Shown in pieces: positions 25,925 to 35,057 of a stretch of 37,913 nt of DNA. Every line of letters starts with the position of its first letter. The first letter of the stretch is position 1. This DNA comes from Mycobacterium intermedium. Its GTDB lineage: Bacteria; Actinomycetota; Actinomycetes; Mycobacteriales; Mycobacteriaceae. The stretch lies in the NCBI RefSeq assembly GCF_002086275.1, contig NZ_MVHT01000065.1, positions 1-37,913 on the forward strand. The letters run 5' to 3'. The translations under genes and the position numbers were made by a program. The notes beneath the pieces were generated by a model. It searched no databases, was not told where the DNA came from, and saw only the letters and a program-made list of their open reading frames with translations.

Positions 25925-27337
25925 CTATGGGGTGATGCCGGGGCAGCCGATGATCCCGGCGGCCCCACCGGCTCCGCCGCTGCCGTTCGTCCCGCCGCCG
26001 AAACCGGGCCCGCCCGTGCCGCCGTTCCCGCCGTTCCCGATGAAGCGGGCGTTCCCGCCATTACCGCCCGCGCCACCGTCGAGGTGACCGGTGTTGCCGC
26101 CGCCGCCGCTACCGCCGGCACCACCGCTGCCGATCACGAACGCGCCGGCCCCACCCTGGCCACCGACACCGCCGCCGAGCCCGCCGTGCCCCCCGGCGCC
26201 GCCGGACCCGAACAACACCGCCGTGCCTCCGGCCCCGCCACCGCCACCCGAGCTGCCGGCCATGCCGCCGCCGGTTCCGCCGGTGCCGCCATTGCCGCCG
26301 GCGCCAAGGATCACCGCGCCACGGCCGCCGGCCCCGCCGGTGCCGCCGATACCGACGCTGGCCGGATCGCCGCCGTCGCCCCCGATTCCGCCGTCGCCGC
26401 CGACACCGAACACGAAGCCTGCCGCACCACCGGCCCCACCTCCGCCGCCGGATGCACCGCCTCGGCCGCCGGCGCCCCCGGCACCGCCACTGCCGAACAA
26501 CGCGCCGCCGTTGCCGGCGTCACCCCCGCGTCCGCCCTGGCTGCCGTCGGCGTTGTTGCCGCCGTTGCCGCCCGCGCCCCCGGCGCCGAACAGCTGCGCG
26601 TCGCCGCCGATGCCGCCCATGCCGCCTTGGACGGCTCCGGCCGCGCCGGCGCCGCCGCCACCACCGGGACCGCCGTTGCCGTAGAACAGTCCACCCAGGC
26701 CGCCGTTGCCGCCGGTGCCTGCGAAGCCGGCGGCGACGCCGAGGCCGCCGGTTCCACCGGCCCCGCCGGTACCGAGCAGCCAGGCGTTGCCGCCCAGCCC
26801 GCCGCTGCCGCCCGGCCCCCCGGTGCCGCCGGGTCCGCCATTGCCGATCAGCCCGGCGGCTCCACCGCCGCCGCCGGAGACGCCGGGCAGTGTGCTGTCG
26901 CCGCCGCGGCCACCGTTGCCGAGCAACAGGCCGCCAGGGCCGCCGGGCTGGCCGATGCCACCGACGGTTCCGCCGTCGGCGCCGTTGCCGATCAGCGGGC
27001 GGCCGAGGAACGTCTGGAAGGGTGCGTTGATCGCATCGAGCAGCGCCTGCTGCACGTTGCCGGCTTCGGCGCCGGCATAGGAGGCGGCGCCGGCCGCAAG
27101 ACGCTGCACCAGCCGCTCGTGGAATGTCGCCAGCTGGGCGCCGAGGGTCTGATAGCTCCGGGCGTGCGCATCGAAAAATGCCGCGATGGCAACAGACACT
27201 TCGTCGGCGGCGGCCGCCTGCACGCCGGCTGTCTGGATCGCCAAGGCGCGGTTGGCCTCCGCGATCGTCGACCCGATCCCGGCGAACTGGGTGGCGGCCA
27301 CAGCCATCCCACCCGGCACCGCAGTGACGAACGACAT
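25925..27337 (-). CDS. PE_PGRS family protein
   Basis: 470 residues. The first 100 or so form a PE domain (MSFVTAVPGGMAVAATQFAGIGSTI, ANRALAIQTAGVQAAAADEVS, ...FFDAHARSYQ), followed by the usual linker FLGRPLIGNGADG and then a Gly/Ala repeat region of GGxGGx units to the end. PE proteins are exported by ESX type VII systems, often with the YXXXD/E signal at the end of the PE helices, and PGRS proteins sit on the mycobacterial surface. It takes the position of PE24 (Rv2408) in the syntenic block, 52 bp after the RNase Z-like gene. The long open frames on the opposite strand here are GC-driven shadows. Confidence 0.95.
   Translation of the reverse strand: MSFVTAVPGGMAVAATQFAGIGSTIAEANRALAIQTAGVQAAAADEVSVAIAAFFDAHARSYQTLGAQLATFHERLVQRLAAGAASYAGAEAGNVQQALLDAINAPFQTFLGRPLIGNGADGGTVGGIGQPGGPGGLLLGNGGRGGDSTLPGVSGGGGGAAGLIGNGGPGGTGGPGGSGGLGGNAWLLGTGGAGGTGGLGVAAGFAGTGGNGGLGGLFYGNGGPGGGGGAGAAGAVQGGMGGIGGDAQLFGAGGAGGNGGNNADGSQGGRGGDAGNGGALFGSGGAGGAGGRGGASGGGGGAGGAAGFVFGVGGDGGIGGDGGDPASVGIGGTGGAGGRGAVILGAGGNGGTGGTGGGMAGSSGGGGGAGGTAVLFGSGGAGGHGGLGGGVGGQGGAGAFVIGSGGAGGSGGGGNTGHLDGGAGGNGGNARFIGNGGNGGTGGPGFGGGTNGSGGAGGAAGIIGCPGITP
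25960..26940 (-). repeat. PGRS repeat region
   Basis: Degenerate, very GC-rich imperfect repeats (CCGCCGxxxCCGCC on the plus strand) encoding GGxGGx. Copy number and exact sequence in such regions are prone to variation and to assembly error. Ends are approximate. Confidence 0.85.
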
Positions 27338-27378
27338 CCCGCGGATCGTATCGCGGCCGGCGTCGGTCCAGCCGGATT

Positions 27379-27403
27379 TAGCGGCGGCTTTAGCGCGCCG
27401 CTA
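27379..27403 (-). terminator. Hairpin at the end of the RNase Z-like gene
   Basis: A perfect 8-bp dyad, TAGCGGCG (27379-27386) and CGCCGCTA (27396-27403), with a 9-nt loop that contains the stop codon of the RNase Z-like gene. There is no U-tract, which is common for mycobacterial terminators. It would separate that gene from the PE_PGRS gene 52 bp on. Confidence 0.45.
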
Positions 27404-28229
27404 TTTCAACCCGGTGCAGGTCGTCGCCCAACTCGATCTGTCCGCTGAACTCGGCGGCGGCCAGCGCCCGCCACTGGTCTTCCTGTCCTGGCCCGAGCGG
27501 TGGGACGTAGTGGGTCATGATCAGGGTTCCGACGCCCGCGCGTTGTGCGGTCGCTGCCGCCTCCTGCACCGAGGAGTGGTAGTCGCACACGTCCTTGACC
27601 CGCTGCTGCGGGACATGGCCAAGGATGTCCTTGCGAATCACAGTGTGTACCAATCCTCCTGCCCCACTTGCTAATTCGTCCAAGCTGGCGCATGGGACGG
27701 TGTCCCCGGCCAACACCAACGAAGCGCCGTCGGCCTCGATGCGGAAGCCGATGGTCGGTGCCACGGGCCGATGATCGGTGGGGGCGACCCGGATCGTGAC
27801 GCCGTCGCGATCCCACACCGGCCCCTCGGTGTGCTCGTGAACCTCGACCGGTGGCGGCGCGTTCAGGTCGGCGTGGTGGGCGATCCGATAGCCGATGTCG
27901 TGACCGAAGGCCTTCAGCGTCGCCTCGACCACCTCGCGGGTGCCCGGCGGTCCGATGATGTGCAGCGGCTGCGGATCGGGCGCGAAGTTGGTGACCCAAT
28001 TCGTGATGATCACGTCGCCGAGGTCGGCGATGTGGTCGCTGTGCAGGTGCGTCAGCAACAACGCCGACAGACCGGCGGCGCCGACGCCGACGGCCGCCGC
28101 GCGCTGCAGCACTCCGCGTCCACAGTCGATCAGGAAAACCTGCCCTGCGGCGCGCACCAACGTGGACGGGCCGGCACGGTTGGGGTCGGGGATGGGGCTT
28201 CCGGTTCCCAGCAATGTCACCTCAATCAT
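27390..28229 (-). CDS. RNase Z-like metallo-beta-lactamase-fold hydrolase
   Basis: 279 residues from ATG 28229 (AAGGA 8 nt upstream), which places MIEVTLLGTGSP at the very N-terminus as in the family; upstream in-frame starts add unrelated residues. Zinc-binding THLHSDH supplies His61, His63, Asp65 and His66; later GDTVP and MTHYVPP provide further metal and phosphate contacts. The family includes tRNA 3'-processing RNase Z and arylsulfatase/phosphodiesterase relatives; the short exosite region leaves the true substrate open. Orthologue of Rv2407 by synteny. Divergent from the CBS gene. Confidence 0.88.
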   Translation of the reverse strand: MIEVTLLGTGSPIPDPNRAGPSTLVRAAGQVFLIDCGRGVLQRAAAVGVGAAGLSALLLTHLHSDHIADLGDVIITNWVTNFAPDPQPLHIIGPPGTREVVEATLKAFGHDIGYRIAHHADLNAPPPVEVHEHTEGPVWDRDGVTIRVAPTDHRPVAPTIGFRIEADGASLVLAGDTVPCASLDELASGAGGLVHTVIRKDILGHVPQQRVKDVCDYHSSVQEAAATAQRAGVGTLIMTHYVPPLGPGQEDQWRALAAAEFSGQIELGDDLHRVEIAAR

Positions 28230-28441
28230 GGGCCCCATCCTTGCAAGTCGACGGTGCGCGGCGTCAAGCATTTGCCGGAATCGATTGGGCAACAAAGCAA
28301 CTCCAGCGGTGCCCGGACCAGCGGCGGTGCGGCCGCGGTGACGGTTTGGTTGCTGTTGCCGCGAGCTTCGGGTGGCGGCTTCCCCGCCGCGCGAGATAGT
28401 CGTAGCCTGGTGTGAACCAGATCACCATGGCAGGAGGTTGG

Positions 28442-28870
28442 ATGCGAATCGCGGACGTGTTGCGGAACAAGGGGGCGGCCGTGACGACGATCAACCCCGA
28501 GGCGACGGTTCGGGAGTTGCTCGCCGGCCTGGCCGAGCAGAACATCGGCGCCATGGTGGTGGTCGGCGACGATGGGGTGGTCGGCATCGTGTCCGAACGC
28601 GACGTGGTGCGTCAACTGCACATCCACGGCGCCAGCGTGCTGTCGCGCCCTATCTCCAAGATCATGACGAAGGCCGTCGCCACCTGCTCAAAGTCGGACA
28701 GCGTGGATGAGATCAGCGTGTTGATGACGGAAAATCGGGTTCGCCATGTGCCGGTGCTCGACGGGAAGAAGCTGATCGGCATCGTCAGCATCGGTGACGT
28801 GGTCAAGTCGCGGATGGGCGAACTCGAGGCCGAGCAACAACAGCTGCAGTCCTACATCACCCAAGGCTGA
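28442..28870 (+). CDS. Two-CBS-domain protein
   Basis: 142 residues from ATG 28442, chosen because AGGAGG lies 4 nt upstream; the 10-residue in-frame extension to 28412 lacks support. It contains two CBS domains: MRIADVLRNKGAAVTTINPEATVRELLAGL with GIVSERDVVRQL, and ISKIMTKAVATC with RHVPVLDGKKLIGIVSIGDVVKSRM. Pairs of CBS domains bind adenine nucleotides or related ligands; with no attached catalytic domain the protein may be a sensor or regulator of a partner. Orthologue of Rv2406c. A TAGCCT at 28403-28408 could be its -10 box. Confidence 0.95.
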   Translation: MRIADVLRNKGAAVTTINPEATVRELLAGLAEQNIGAMVVVGDDGVVGIVSERDVVRQLHIHGASVLSRPISKIMTKAVATCSKSDSVDEISVLMTENRVRHVPVLDGKKLIGIVSIGDVVKSRMGELEAEQQQLQSYITQG

Positions 28871-28907
28871 CCACGCGGCTTGTTCGCCGGCCCGGTGAGG
28901 CGCTGCG

Positions 28908-29507
28908 TCAACGCCAGGAGTACTCCGCGCGCAGCCGGCTCGCGACTACCTCGAAGATGTCCCGGTCCAGGATCGCGCCTTCGCGACGAATGCCCTCCTC
29001 GGGCACGTCGAGCACGCGGTCCAACCTGACCCAACTCTTCTTGCCCTCGTAGTCCCAGTCGCCGGAACCGATGAGTTGCCAGTTCCGGTCGTCGGCGTGG
29101 TGTTCCTGGCTGGACATCATCAGCCCCAACAGCACGTCGCGGTCGCGGCCCACGACGGGCACCGGGCGATCCTTTCCGCGGGTCGGATCGTCCTCGTAGA
29201 CCACCCACGTCCACACGATCTCGCCCGGGTCCGCCCGACCGTCCAGATCCGGTGCGTACAGCACTTTGCGGGCCCGCTGAGCGGTGGGGAAGCTGGTGCT
29301 GGTCACCGGGCGGCCCGCGGTGATCTCCCCGGCCGGCGGTGGCGGCGAGGTCATGATGTTCGCGGTGATCTTGACGGCCTGCTGAATGGTCCGCAGCGTG
29401 CTTTGTGTGTTCTGGATCTGACGCACGAGCTTGGGGCCCTCGTTGAAGACGAGGTTTTCCGCGAAGCGCTGAAACGTCTTCCACTGCGATTTCCGGGAGG
29501 ACGCCAT
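28908..29507 (-). CDS. PemK/MazF-like fold protein without adjacent antitoxin
   Basis: 199 residues. The C-terminal two thirds contain PGEIVWTWVVYEDDPTRGKDRPVPVVGRDRDVLLGLMMSS, which matches the GEIVWV-f-d-G--RPvlVv pattern of PemK/MazF-family SH3-like proteins. A helical N-terminal extension (about 60 residues, FAENLVFNEGPKLVRQIQNTQSTLRTIQQAV) is unusual for a MazF toxin. No small antitoxin gene precedes or follows: on this strand nothing lies upstream and the CBS gene is downstream on the other strand. Orthologue of Rv2405 by synteny. Toxicity or RNase activity is not demonstrated by sequence. Confidence 0.8.
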   Translation of the reverse strand: MASSRKSQWKTFQRFAENLVFNEGPKLVRQIQNTQSTLRTIQQAVKITANIMTSPPPPAGEITAGRPVTSTSFPTAQRARKVLYAPDLDGRADPGEIVWTWVVYEDDPTRGKDRPVPVVGRDRDVLLGLMMSSQEHHADDRNWQLIGSGDWDYEGKKSWVRLDRVLDVPEEGIRREGAILDRDIFEVVASRLRAEYSWR

Positions 29508-29553
29508 GTTCGCAGCATACGACGCGATCGGGTGAGCACGGTGGGCCTCAAAT

Positions 29554-31458
<1,905 letters not shown>

Positions 31459-31505
31459 CAGCGCAACCGCACGACGCCAACCGAACTAGGAAGGGCCAGA
31501 ACCGG

Positions 31506-32255
31506 ATGAGATTCCGATGCAGCGTCGTCGCTGCTGCGCTCGTCGCCCTGCTGACCGCTGGCTGCACCGACGTCGTCAACGGCCTCGCGCGCCCAGGGGC
31601 GAATACCAAACCGCACCCGCTCACCGGCGACGCGCTCAGGCAGGTCCTCCTGGACGATTCCGCGCTGGCGGACATGCTGGGCCAGCCGTTCGAAAGTGAT
31701 CCGGATCTGCCGCCGCGGTTCGGCGGCGGCGACAAGCTGCTGTCGCCCTACGGGGAGGTGTCGCCCGCCGAGTGCGTCGGCGTCGTGAGCCTGACGAATC
31801 GCAATACCTACGACGGCACCCCGGTGGTCAACGTCGCCCACGAAACGTGGTGGCACACCAGCTACACGGTGAAGGTCATCAGCGTCGCCGAGAGCGTGAT
31901 CGCGCTGCCGTCGGTCAAGGACGCTTCGGCGCTCTTCGACAAGTTCACCGATCAGTGGAAGGCCTGCAACGGCAAATCGGTGACACTGGATGGAGACGAC
32001 ATCAGCTTCACCGACGAAGTCAGTGATGTGCGCGTCGCCAATTCCGTTCTCGCAGCGACACTTGCCGAGTCAAGCTCATCTACTCCAACATCCAGGGCGG
32101 TCGCCCGGGCCCTCGGAGTGCGGGTGAACTGCCTGGTCGAGGTGCAAGTCAGCTTTTTCTCCCCGCAGGAGTCGGACACTGGGACCGGCGATCCCAACAC
32201 CAGCGCGATCGAGATCGCGCGCGCGATGATGGACAAGATCACCGCGCGGACCTGA
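31506..32255 (+). CDS. lppR: Lipoprotein LppR-like, PknH sensor-domain family
   Basis: 249 residues starting MRFRCSVVAAALVALLTAGC, a lipoprotein signal peptide with the lipidated Cys20. The mature part contains paired cysteines (PAECVG, WKACNG and VNCLVEV), NTYDGTPV, and a WW/Trp-rich segment (ETWWHTSY), the pattern of the extracytoplasmic PknH-type sensor fold also found in free lipoproteins such as LppR/LppH. Expected location is the outer face of the plasma membrane; ligand unknown. It starts 47 bp after lepA with a GGAAGG stretch upstream and may share its transcript. Orthologue of Rv2403c by synteny. Confidence 0.88.
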   Translation: MRFRCSVVAAALVALLTAGCTDVVNGLARPGANTKPHPLTGDALRQVLLDDSALADMLGQPFESDPDLPPRFGGGDKLLSPYGEVSPAECVGVVSLTNRNTYDGTPVVNVAHETWWHTSYTVKVISVAESVIALPSVKDASALFDKFTDQWKACNGKSVTLDGDDISFTDEVSDVRVANSVLAATLAESSSSTPTSRAVARALGVRVNCLVEVQVSFFSPQESDTGTGDPNTSAIEIARAMMDKITART

Positions 32256-32258
32256 CGC

Positions 32259-32285
32259 AGCCCGGCGGCCGCTGAGCCGAGGGCT
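32259..32285 (+). terminator. Hairpin between convergent lppR and the GH15 gene
   Basis: AGCCC (32259-32263) pairs with GGGCT (32281-32285), extended inward by GGC (32264-32266) with GCC (32276-32278); TTT follows on the plus strand. It lies exactly in the 30-bp gap between convergent stop codons and could serve both genes. Confidence 0.45.
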
Positions 32286-34325
32286 TTACACCGGGGCGTT
32301 GGCGGGCTGGAACATGCCGGAGCCGTCGGCTTCCTCCTCGGCACGGATCACGTGTACCACCGCGTTGATCAGCGCCAGGTGGGTGAACGCCTGCGGGAAG
32401 TTGCCCAGGTGCCGGCCGGTGCGCGGCTCGATCTCCTCGGCGTAGAGGTGCAGCGGGCTGGCGAATGACAGCAGCCGTTCGCACAACCGCTTGGCCCTGG
32501 CCACTTCACCGATCTCGACCAGGCACGACACCAGCCAGAACGAGCAGATGGTGAACGTGCCTTCCTCGCCGGACAGTCCGTCGTCGGTCTCCTCGACCCG
32601 GTAGCGCAGCACCAGGCCTTCCTCGGTGAGTTCGTCGGCGATGGCCAGCACGGTGTTGCGCACCCGGTAGTCGTCGGGGGGCAGGAACCGGGTGAGCACC
32701 GCCAGCAGCAGCGAGGCGTCCAGCGCGTCGTCGCCGTAGCGCTGGGTGAGGACGCCGCGCTTGTCGACCCCGTGCTCGAGGATGTCGGCCTTGATCTCCT
32801 CGGCGATCTTGCGCCATTGCTGGGCGTAGCTGAACTCGCCTTGCCGCTCGGCCAATTTGGCGCCGCGGTCCAGCGCCACCCAGCACATGATCTTCGACGA
32901 GGTGAAGTGCTGCGGTTCGCCGCGCACCTCCCAGATTCCCCGGTCGGGCTCGCGCCAGTGCTTGATCGCCTCTTCCACTTGCTTCTTCAGCACCGGCCAC
33001 AGCGTTTCGGGCACCTGCTCGCGCGACTTGGCGTGCAAGTAGAACGAGTCCAACACCGAACCCCAGATGTCGTGCTGTCTCTGGTCGTACGCGCCGTTTC
33101 CGATCCGCACGGGGCGGGCATGGTCGTAGCCGGACAGGTGCAGCAGCTCCTCTTCTTCGAGGCTGCGCTCGCCGCCCACTCCATACATCACCTGCAACGG
33201 ATGCCGCTCGTCGCTGTTTGCGCCGGACACGTCGGCGATGAAGGCGAAGAAGTCGTCGGCCTCCCGGTCGAGCCCCAGGGTGTAGAGACCCCACAACGCG
33301 AATGTCGAGTCACGAATCCACGAGTAGCGGTAGTCCCAGTTGCGTTCGCCGTGGGGGGTCTCCGGGAGTGAAGTGGTGCTGGCCGCCAGCAACGCGCCGG
33401 TGGGTGAGTACGTCAAGCCTTTGAGGGTGAGCGCGCTGCGCTGCAGGTACGCCCGCCACGGGTGGTCCGGGAAGTTGCCGATGTTGATCCACTGCCGCCA
33501 GCACTCGGTGGTCTGCCACATCTTGTCGGCGGCTTCTTCGTAGGTCTGGGGCGCCGGATGCTTCGTCCAACTCAGCGCGACGAAAATGTCGTCGCCCTCT
33601 TTCATCCGGGTGCGAGCACGCGCTTCCCGGCCCTCCAGCCCGATGTTGAGGTTGGTGGTCAGGCGCAGGGTCGGGTGGGCGTCGGGGTTCTTGGTGGCGC
33701 GGGCGATGGCCTCGCCGTACGCCTGGGAGGAATATTCCCAGGTCGCGCCAGTGCGGTGGTAGTCGAACGCGGGTTCGCAGCTCATCATCAGTTCGACGGT
33801 GCCGCTCACACATCGCACGGTGCGCAGCAGGATGTGCTCGGCGTCCCAGTCCATCGGGGTGCGACGGTGGGTGCGCGAGCGCCGCTCGATGTCGTGCCAC
33901 CTGCCCATGACCAGCGCGTCGCGCACGATCAGCCACCCGGTGTGTGTTTGCCAGGTGGTTTCCATGATCAAACTGCCCGGTAGGTAACGCCGAGCCGAAG
34001 GCACCGACACGCCGTAGGGGCCCAACCGGAAGTGGCCGGCGCTGCGGTCCAGGATCGCGCCGAACACGCTCGGCGAGTCCGGACGGGGCACGCACATCCA
34101 TTCCACCGAACCGGCCGGTGAGATCAGGCAGGTCGTCTCCCAGTCGGACAGGAACGCATAATCGGCGATCGGCGGGAACGGATTGCGACGCGCCTGGCTG
34201 GGCGTGTATACCGACGCCGTCGTGTCCTCGGCGGAGGTGGCCTTCAAGTCCAAGCCGGGCATCGCGCCGTCACCATTGGGGTTGGCTTCCGACGCTTCGT
34301 TTGTCTGTTCGGCGTGCGCGACCAT
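32286..34325 (-). CDS. Glycoside hydrolase family 15 protein (trehalase type)
   Basis: About 679 residues from ATG 34325 (in-frame alternatives GTG 34331 and ATG 34262). N-terminal beta-sandwich (PIADYAFLSDWETTCLISPAGSVEW, CVPRPDSPSVFGAILD) and C-terminal (alpha/alpha)6 barrel (NWDYRYSWIRDSTFALWGLY, DQRQHDIWGSVLDSFY). Catalytic acid is probably the Glu in GIWEVRGEPQHF (about 466); the base is probably the Glu in AEEIEPRTGRHLGNFPQAFTH. GH15 in bacteria covers glucoamylase-like and trehalase enzymes; the mycobacterial member orthologous to Rv2402 has been characterised as trehalase, to my knowledge. It would cleave trehalose to glucose. No signal peptide, so cytoplasmic. Start choice is the weak point of this call. 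Confidence 0.88.
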   Translation of the reverse strand: MVAHAEQTNEASEANPNGDGAMPGLDLKATSAEDTTASVYTPSQARRNPFPPIADYAFLSDWETTCLISPAGSVEWMCVPRPDSPSVFGAILDRSAGHFRLGPYGVSVPSARRYLPGSLIMETTWQTHTGWLIVRDALVMGRWHDIERRSRTHRRTPMDWDAEHILLRTVRCVSGTVELMMSCEPAFDYHRTGATWEYSSQAYGEAIARATKNPDAHPTLRLTTNLNIGLEGREARARTRMKEGDDIFVALSWTKHPAPQTYEEAADKMWQTTECWRQWINIGNFPDHPWRAYLQRSALTLKGLTYSPTGALLAASTTSLPETPHGERNWDYRYSWIRDSTFALWGLYTLGLDREADDFFAFIADVSGANSDERHPLQVMYGVGGERSLEEEELLHLSGYDHARPVRIGNGAYDQRQHDIWGSVLDSFYLHAKSREQVPETLWPVLKKQVEEAIKHWREPDRGIWEVRGEPQHFTSSKIMCWVALDRGAKLAERQGEFSYAQQWRKIAEEIKADILEHGVDKRGVLTQRYGDDALDASLLLAVLTRFLPPDDYRVRNTVLAIADELTEEGLVLRYRVEETDDGLSGEEGTFTICSFWLVSCLVEIGEVARAKRLCERLLSFASPLHLYAEEIEPRTGRHLGNFPQAFTHLALINAVVHVIRAEEEADGSGMFQPANAPV

Positions 34326-34461
34326 GCGCACATCATCGACTGTCGACCTACCCGGCGTCCACCCTCGCGATTTACCCGTTACTCAGGGGCAACCTGCGTA
34401 TTAAGCGCACCGTGCGGGAAGCGGGGCAATGCTCCATTGGTACGCCCACGCCGCGGCCTAA

Positions 34462-34467
34462 TAGTGT
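34462..34467 (+). promoter_or_regulatory. Candidate -10 box for the 64-residue membrane protein
   Basis: TAGTGT fits TANNNT and ends 7 nt before GTG 34475, the spacing expected for a leaderless transcript whose first base is the start codon. Confidence 0.3.
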
Positions 34468-34474
34468 GAGTTGG

Positions 34475-34669
34475 GTGACCGGGTTCCTGAACTGGTGGGA
34501 CGGCGTAGAGCTGTGGTTGTCGGGCCTACCGTTTGTGCTGCAGGCGTTGGCGGTGATGCCGGTTGTGTTGGCCTTGGCCTTCGCTCTAGCGGTGGTGCAG
34601 GACGCGCTGCTGGGAAAAGGAATCGAATTGACAAATCGCGCCCGCCATTCGGACGAGACGTCGGGGTAG
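34475..34669 (+). CDS. Small membrane protein (64 residues)
   Basis: From GTG 34475 the peptide is MTGFLNWWDGVELWLSG followed by a hydrophobic helix LPFVLQALAVMPVVLALAFALAVV and a short basic tail ending RHSDETSG. One transmembrane helix with an amphipathic, Trp-rich N-terminus. It lies where M. tuberculosis has the short Rv2401A-type membrane protein. GTG 34466 would add three residues. No ribosome-binding site is visible for GTG 34475, consistent with leaderless translation from the box at 34462. Function unknown. Confidence 0.65.
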   Translation: MTGFLNWWDGVELWLSGLPFVLQALAVMPVVLALAFALAVVQDALLGKGIELTNRARHSDETSG

Positions 34670-34674
34670 CTCGA

Positions 34675-34755
34675 ATGCCACGGTCACATGTCACGTTGAT
34701 CCTCGTCACCTTGGTGGTCCTGGTGATCGTGACGTGGCTTCTCACCCACCGCTGA
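34675..34755 (+). CDS. Very small membrane protein (26 residues)
   Basis: ATG 34675, 5 nt after the stop of the 64-residue gene, encodes MPRSHVTLILVTLVVLVIVTWLLTHR then TGA: a basic start, one uninterrupted hydrophobic helix, and a His-Arg end. This is the design of a single-pass membrane microprotein. GGGG lies 9 nt upstream. Short spacing suggests co-translation with the preceding gene. Coding status is an inference; function unknown. Confidence 0.45.
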   Translation: MPRSHVTLILVTLVVLVIVTWLLTHR

Positions 34756-34765
34756 CTCACGTAAA

Positions 34766-34782
34766 TCACCCGTGCCGGGTGG
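34766..34782 (+). terminator. Hairpin after the small membrane genes
   Basis: CACCCG (34767-34772), loop TGC, CGGGTG (34776-34781): a perfect 6-bp GC-rich stem, plus one outer T-G pair, 11 nt after the microprotein stop. No U-tract. It would isolate the small genes from the sulfate operon promoter that follows. Confidence 0.4.
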
Positions 34783-34799
34783 GTCGGGACGCGGTCGAG

Positions 34800-34827
34800 A
34801 TGACAGCCAGGCTGATTCTGTTAGGCT
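34800..34827 (+). promoter_or_regulatory. Promoter of the cysteine-leader/sulfate transport operon
   Basis: ATGACA (34800-34805, five of six matches to TTGACA), 16-nt spacer, TAGGCT (34822-34827, TANNNT). The base 8 nt after the -10 is the A of ATG 34835, so the predicted transcript begins at the start codon of the leader peptide (leaderless). Confidence 0.6.
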
Positions 34828-34834
34828 TCGCGCC

Positions 34835-34939
34835 ATGTACGCAGCAGCCGTCGAAGCGCGACGCTTCCCGCTTGCGCTCTGCTGCGCAACTGTCGTCGCG
34901 GGGCTCTGCGCCGCGGCTGACGCGCACTGTTGTCGCTGA
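34835..34939 (+). CDS. Cysteine-rich leader peptide (34 residues) upstream of subI
   Basis: The reading frame ATG 34835 to TGA 34937-34939 encodes 34 residues with five cysteines: Cys16-Cys17, Cys25 and Cys32-Cys33 (codons TGC TGC, TGC, TGT TGT). It has no ribosome-binding site, but the ATG sits 7 nt after a good -10 box, the layout of leaderless mycobacterial translation. Leaderless cysteine-rich upstream ORFs have been described in M. smegmatis before sulfur-assimilation operons, where translation through the Cys codons senses cysteine supply and attenuates the genes behind. Here the next gene is the sulfate-binding protein of the sulfate importer, so the same control is expected: with cysteine low, ribosomes stall and uptake genes are turned on. 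The peptide itself probably has no separate function. Confidence 0.75.
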   Translation: MYAAAVEARRFPLALCCATVVAGLCAAADAHCCR

Positions 34940-34951
34940 CTCCCAATCCGT

Positions 34952-35027
34952 TTGCGGGCTGGTCTGAGTCTGGAAATCACTGATTTCTCTTTGACCGCCA
35001 TTCGCAGCAACCAGACCGAATCCGCAA
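34952..35027 (+). promoter_or_regulatory. Structured leader RNA between the cysteine peptide and subI
   Basis: Starting 12 nt after the leader stop: TTGCGG (34952-34957) and GGTCTG (34961-34966) pair with CAGACC (35012-35017) and CCGCAA (35022-35027), making a two-segment stem of 12 perfect pairs around a small internal loop. Within its apical loop, GAAATC-ACT-GATTTC (34973-34987) forms a second perfect hairpin. Such paired arms in a 5' leader, directly behind a Cys-codon reading frame, support attenuation. Structure is by eye, not computed. Confidence 0.6.
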
Positions 35028-35028
35028 G

Positions 35029-35051
35029 TTCCGCAGTTCTGCACTGGAAGG
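35029..35051 (+). promoter_or_regulatory. Hairpin overlapping the subI ribosome-binding site
   Basis: The subI ribosome-binding site GGAAGG (35046-35051) is 6 nt before its ATG. CAGT (35034-35037) pairs with ACTG (35043-35046) and, across a 2-nt bulge, TTC (35029-35031) pairs with GAA (35047-35049), so the first part of the site can be hidden in RNA. CTTCC inside the leader ORF (34864-34868) is also complementary to GGAAG and could compete. The stem is modest, so it is a candidate switch only. Confidence 0.4.
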
Positions 35052-35057
35052 CCAATA

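Noticed and set aside
25960..26940. Regular repeat spacing resembling a tandem array or CRISPR
   Set aside because: Units are degenerate, in frame and encode PGRS; there are no fixed repeats with unique spacers.
25721..27448. A 575-codon plus-strand frame and Pro-rich frames opposite the PE_PGRS gene
   Set aside because: Mirror image of GGxGGx repeats; composition-driven, with no start signal or known domain.
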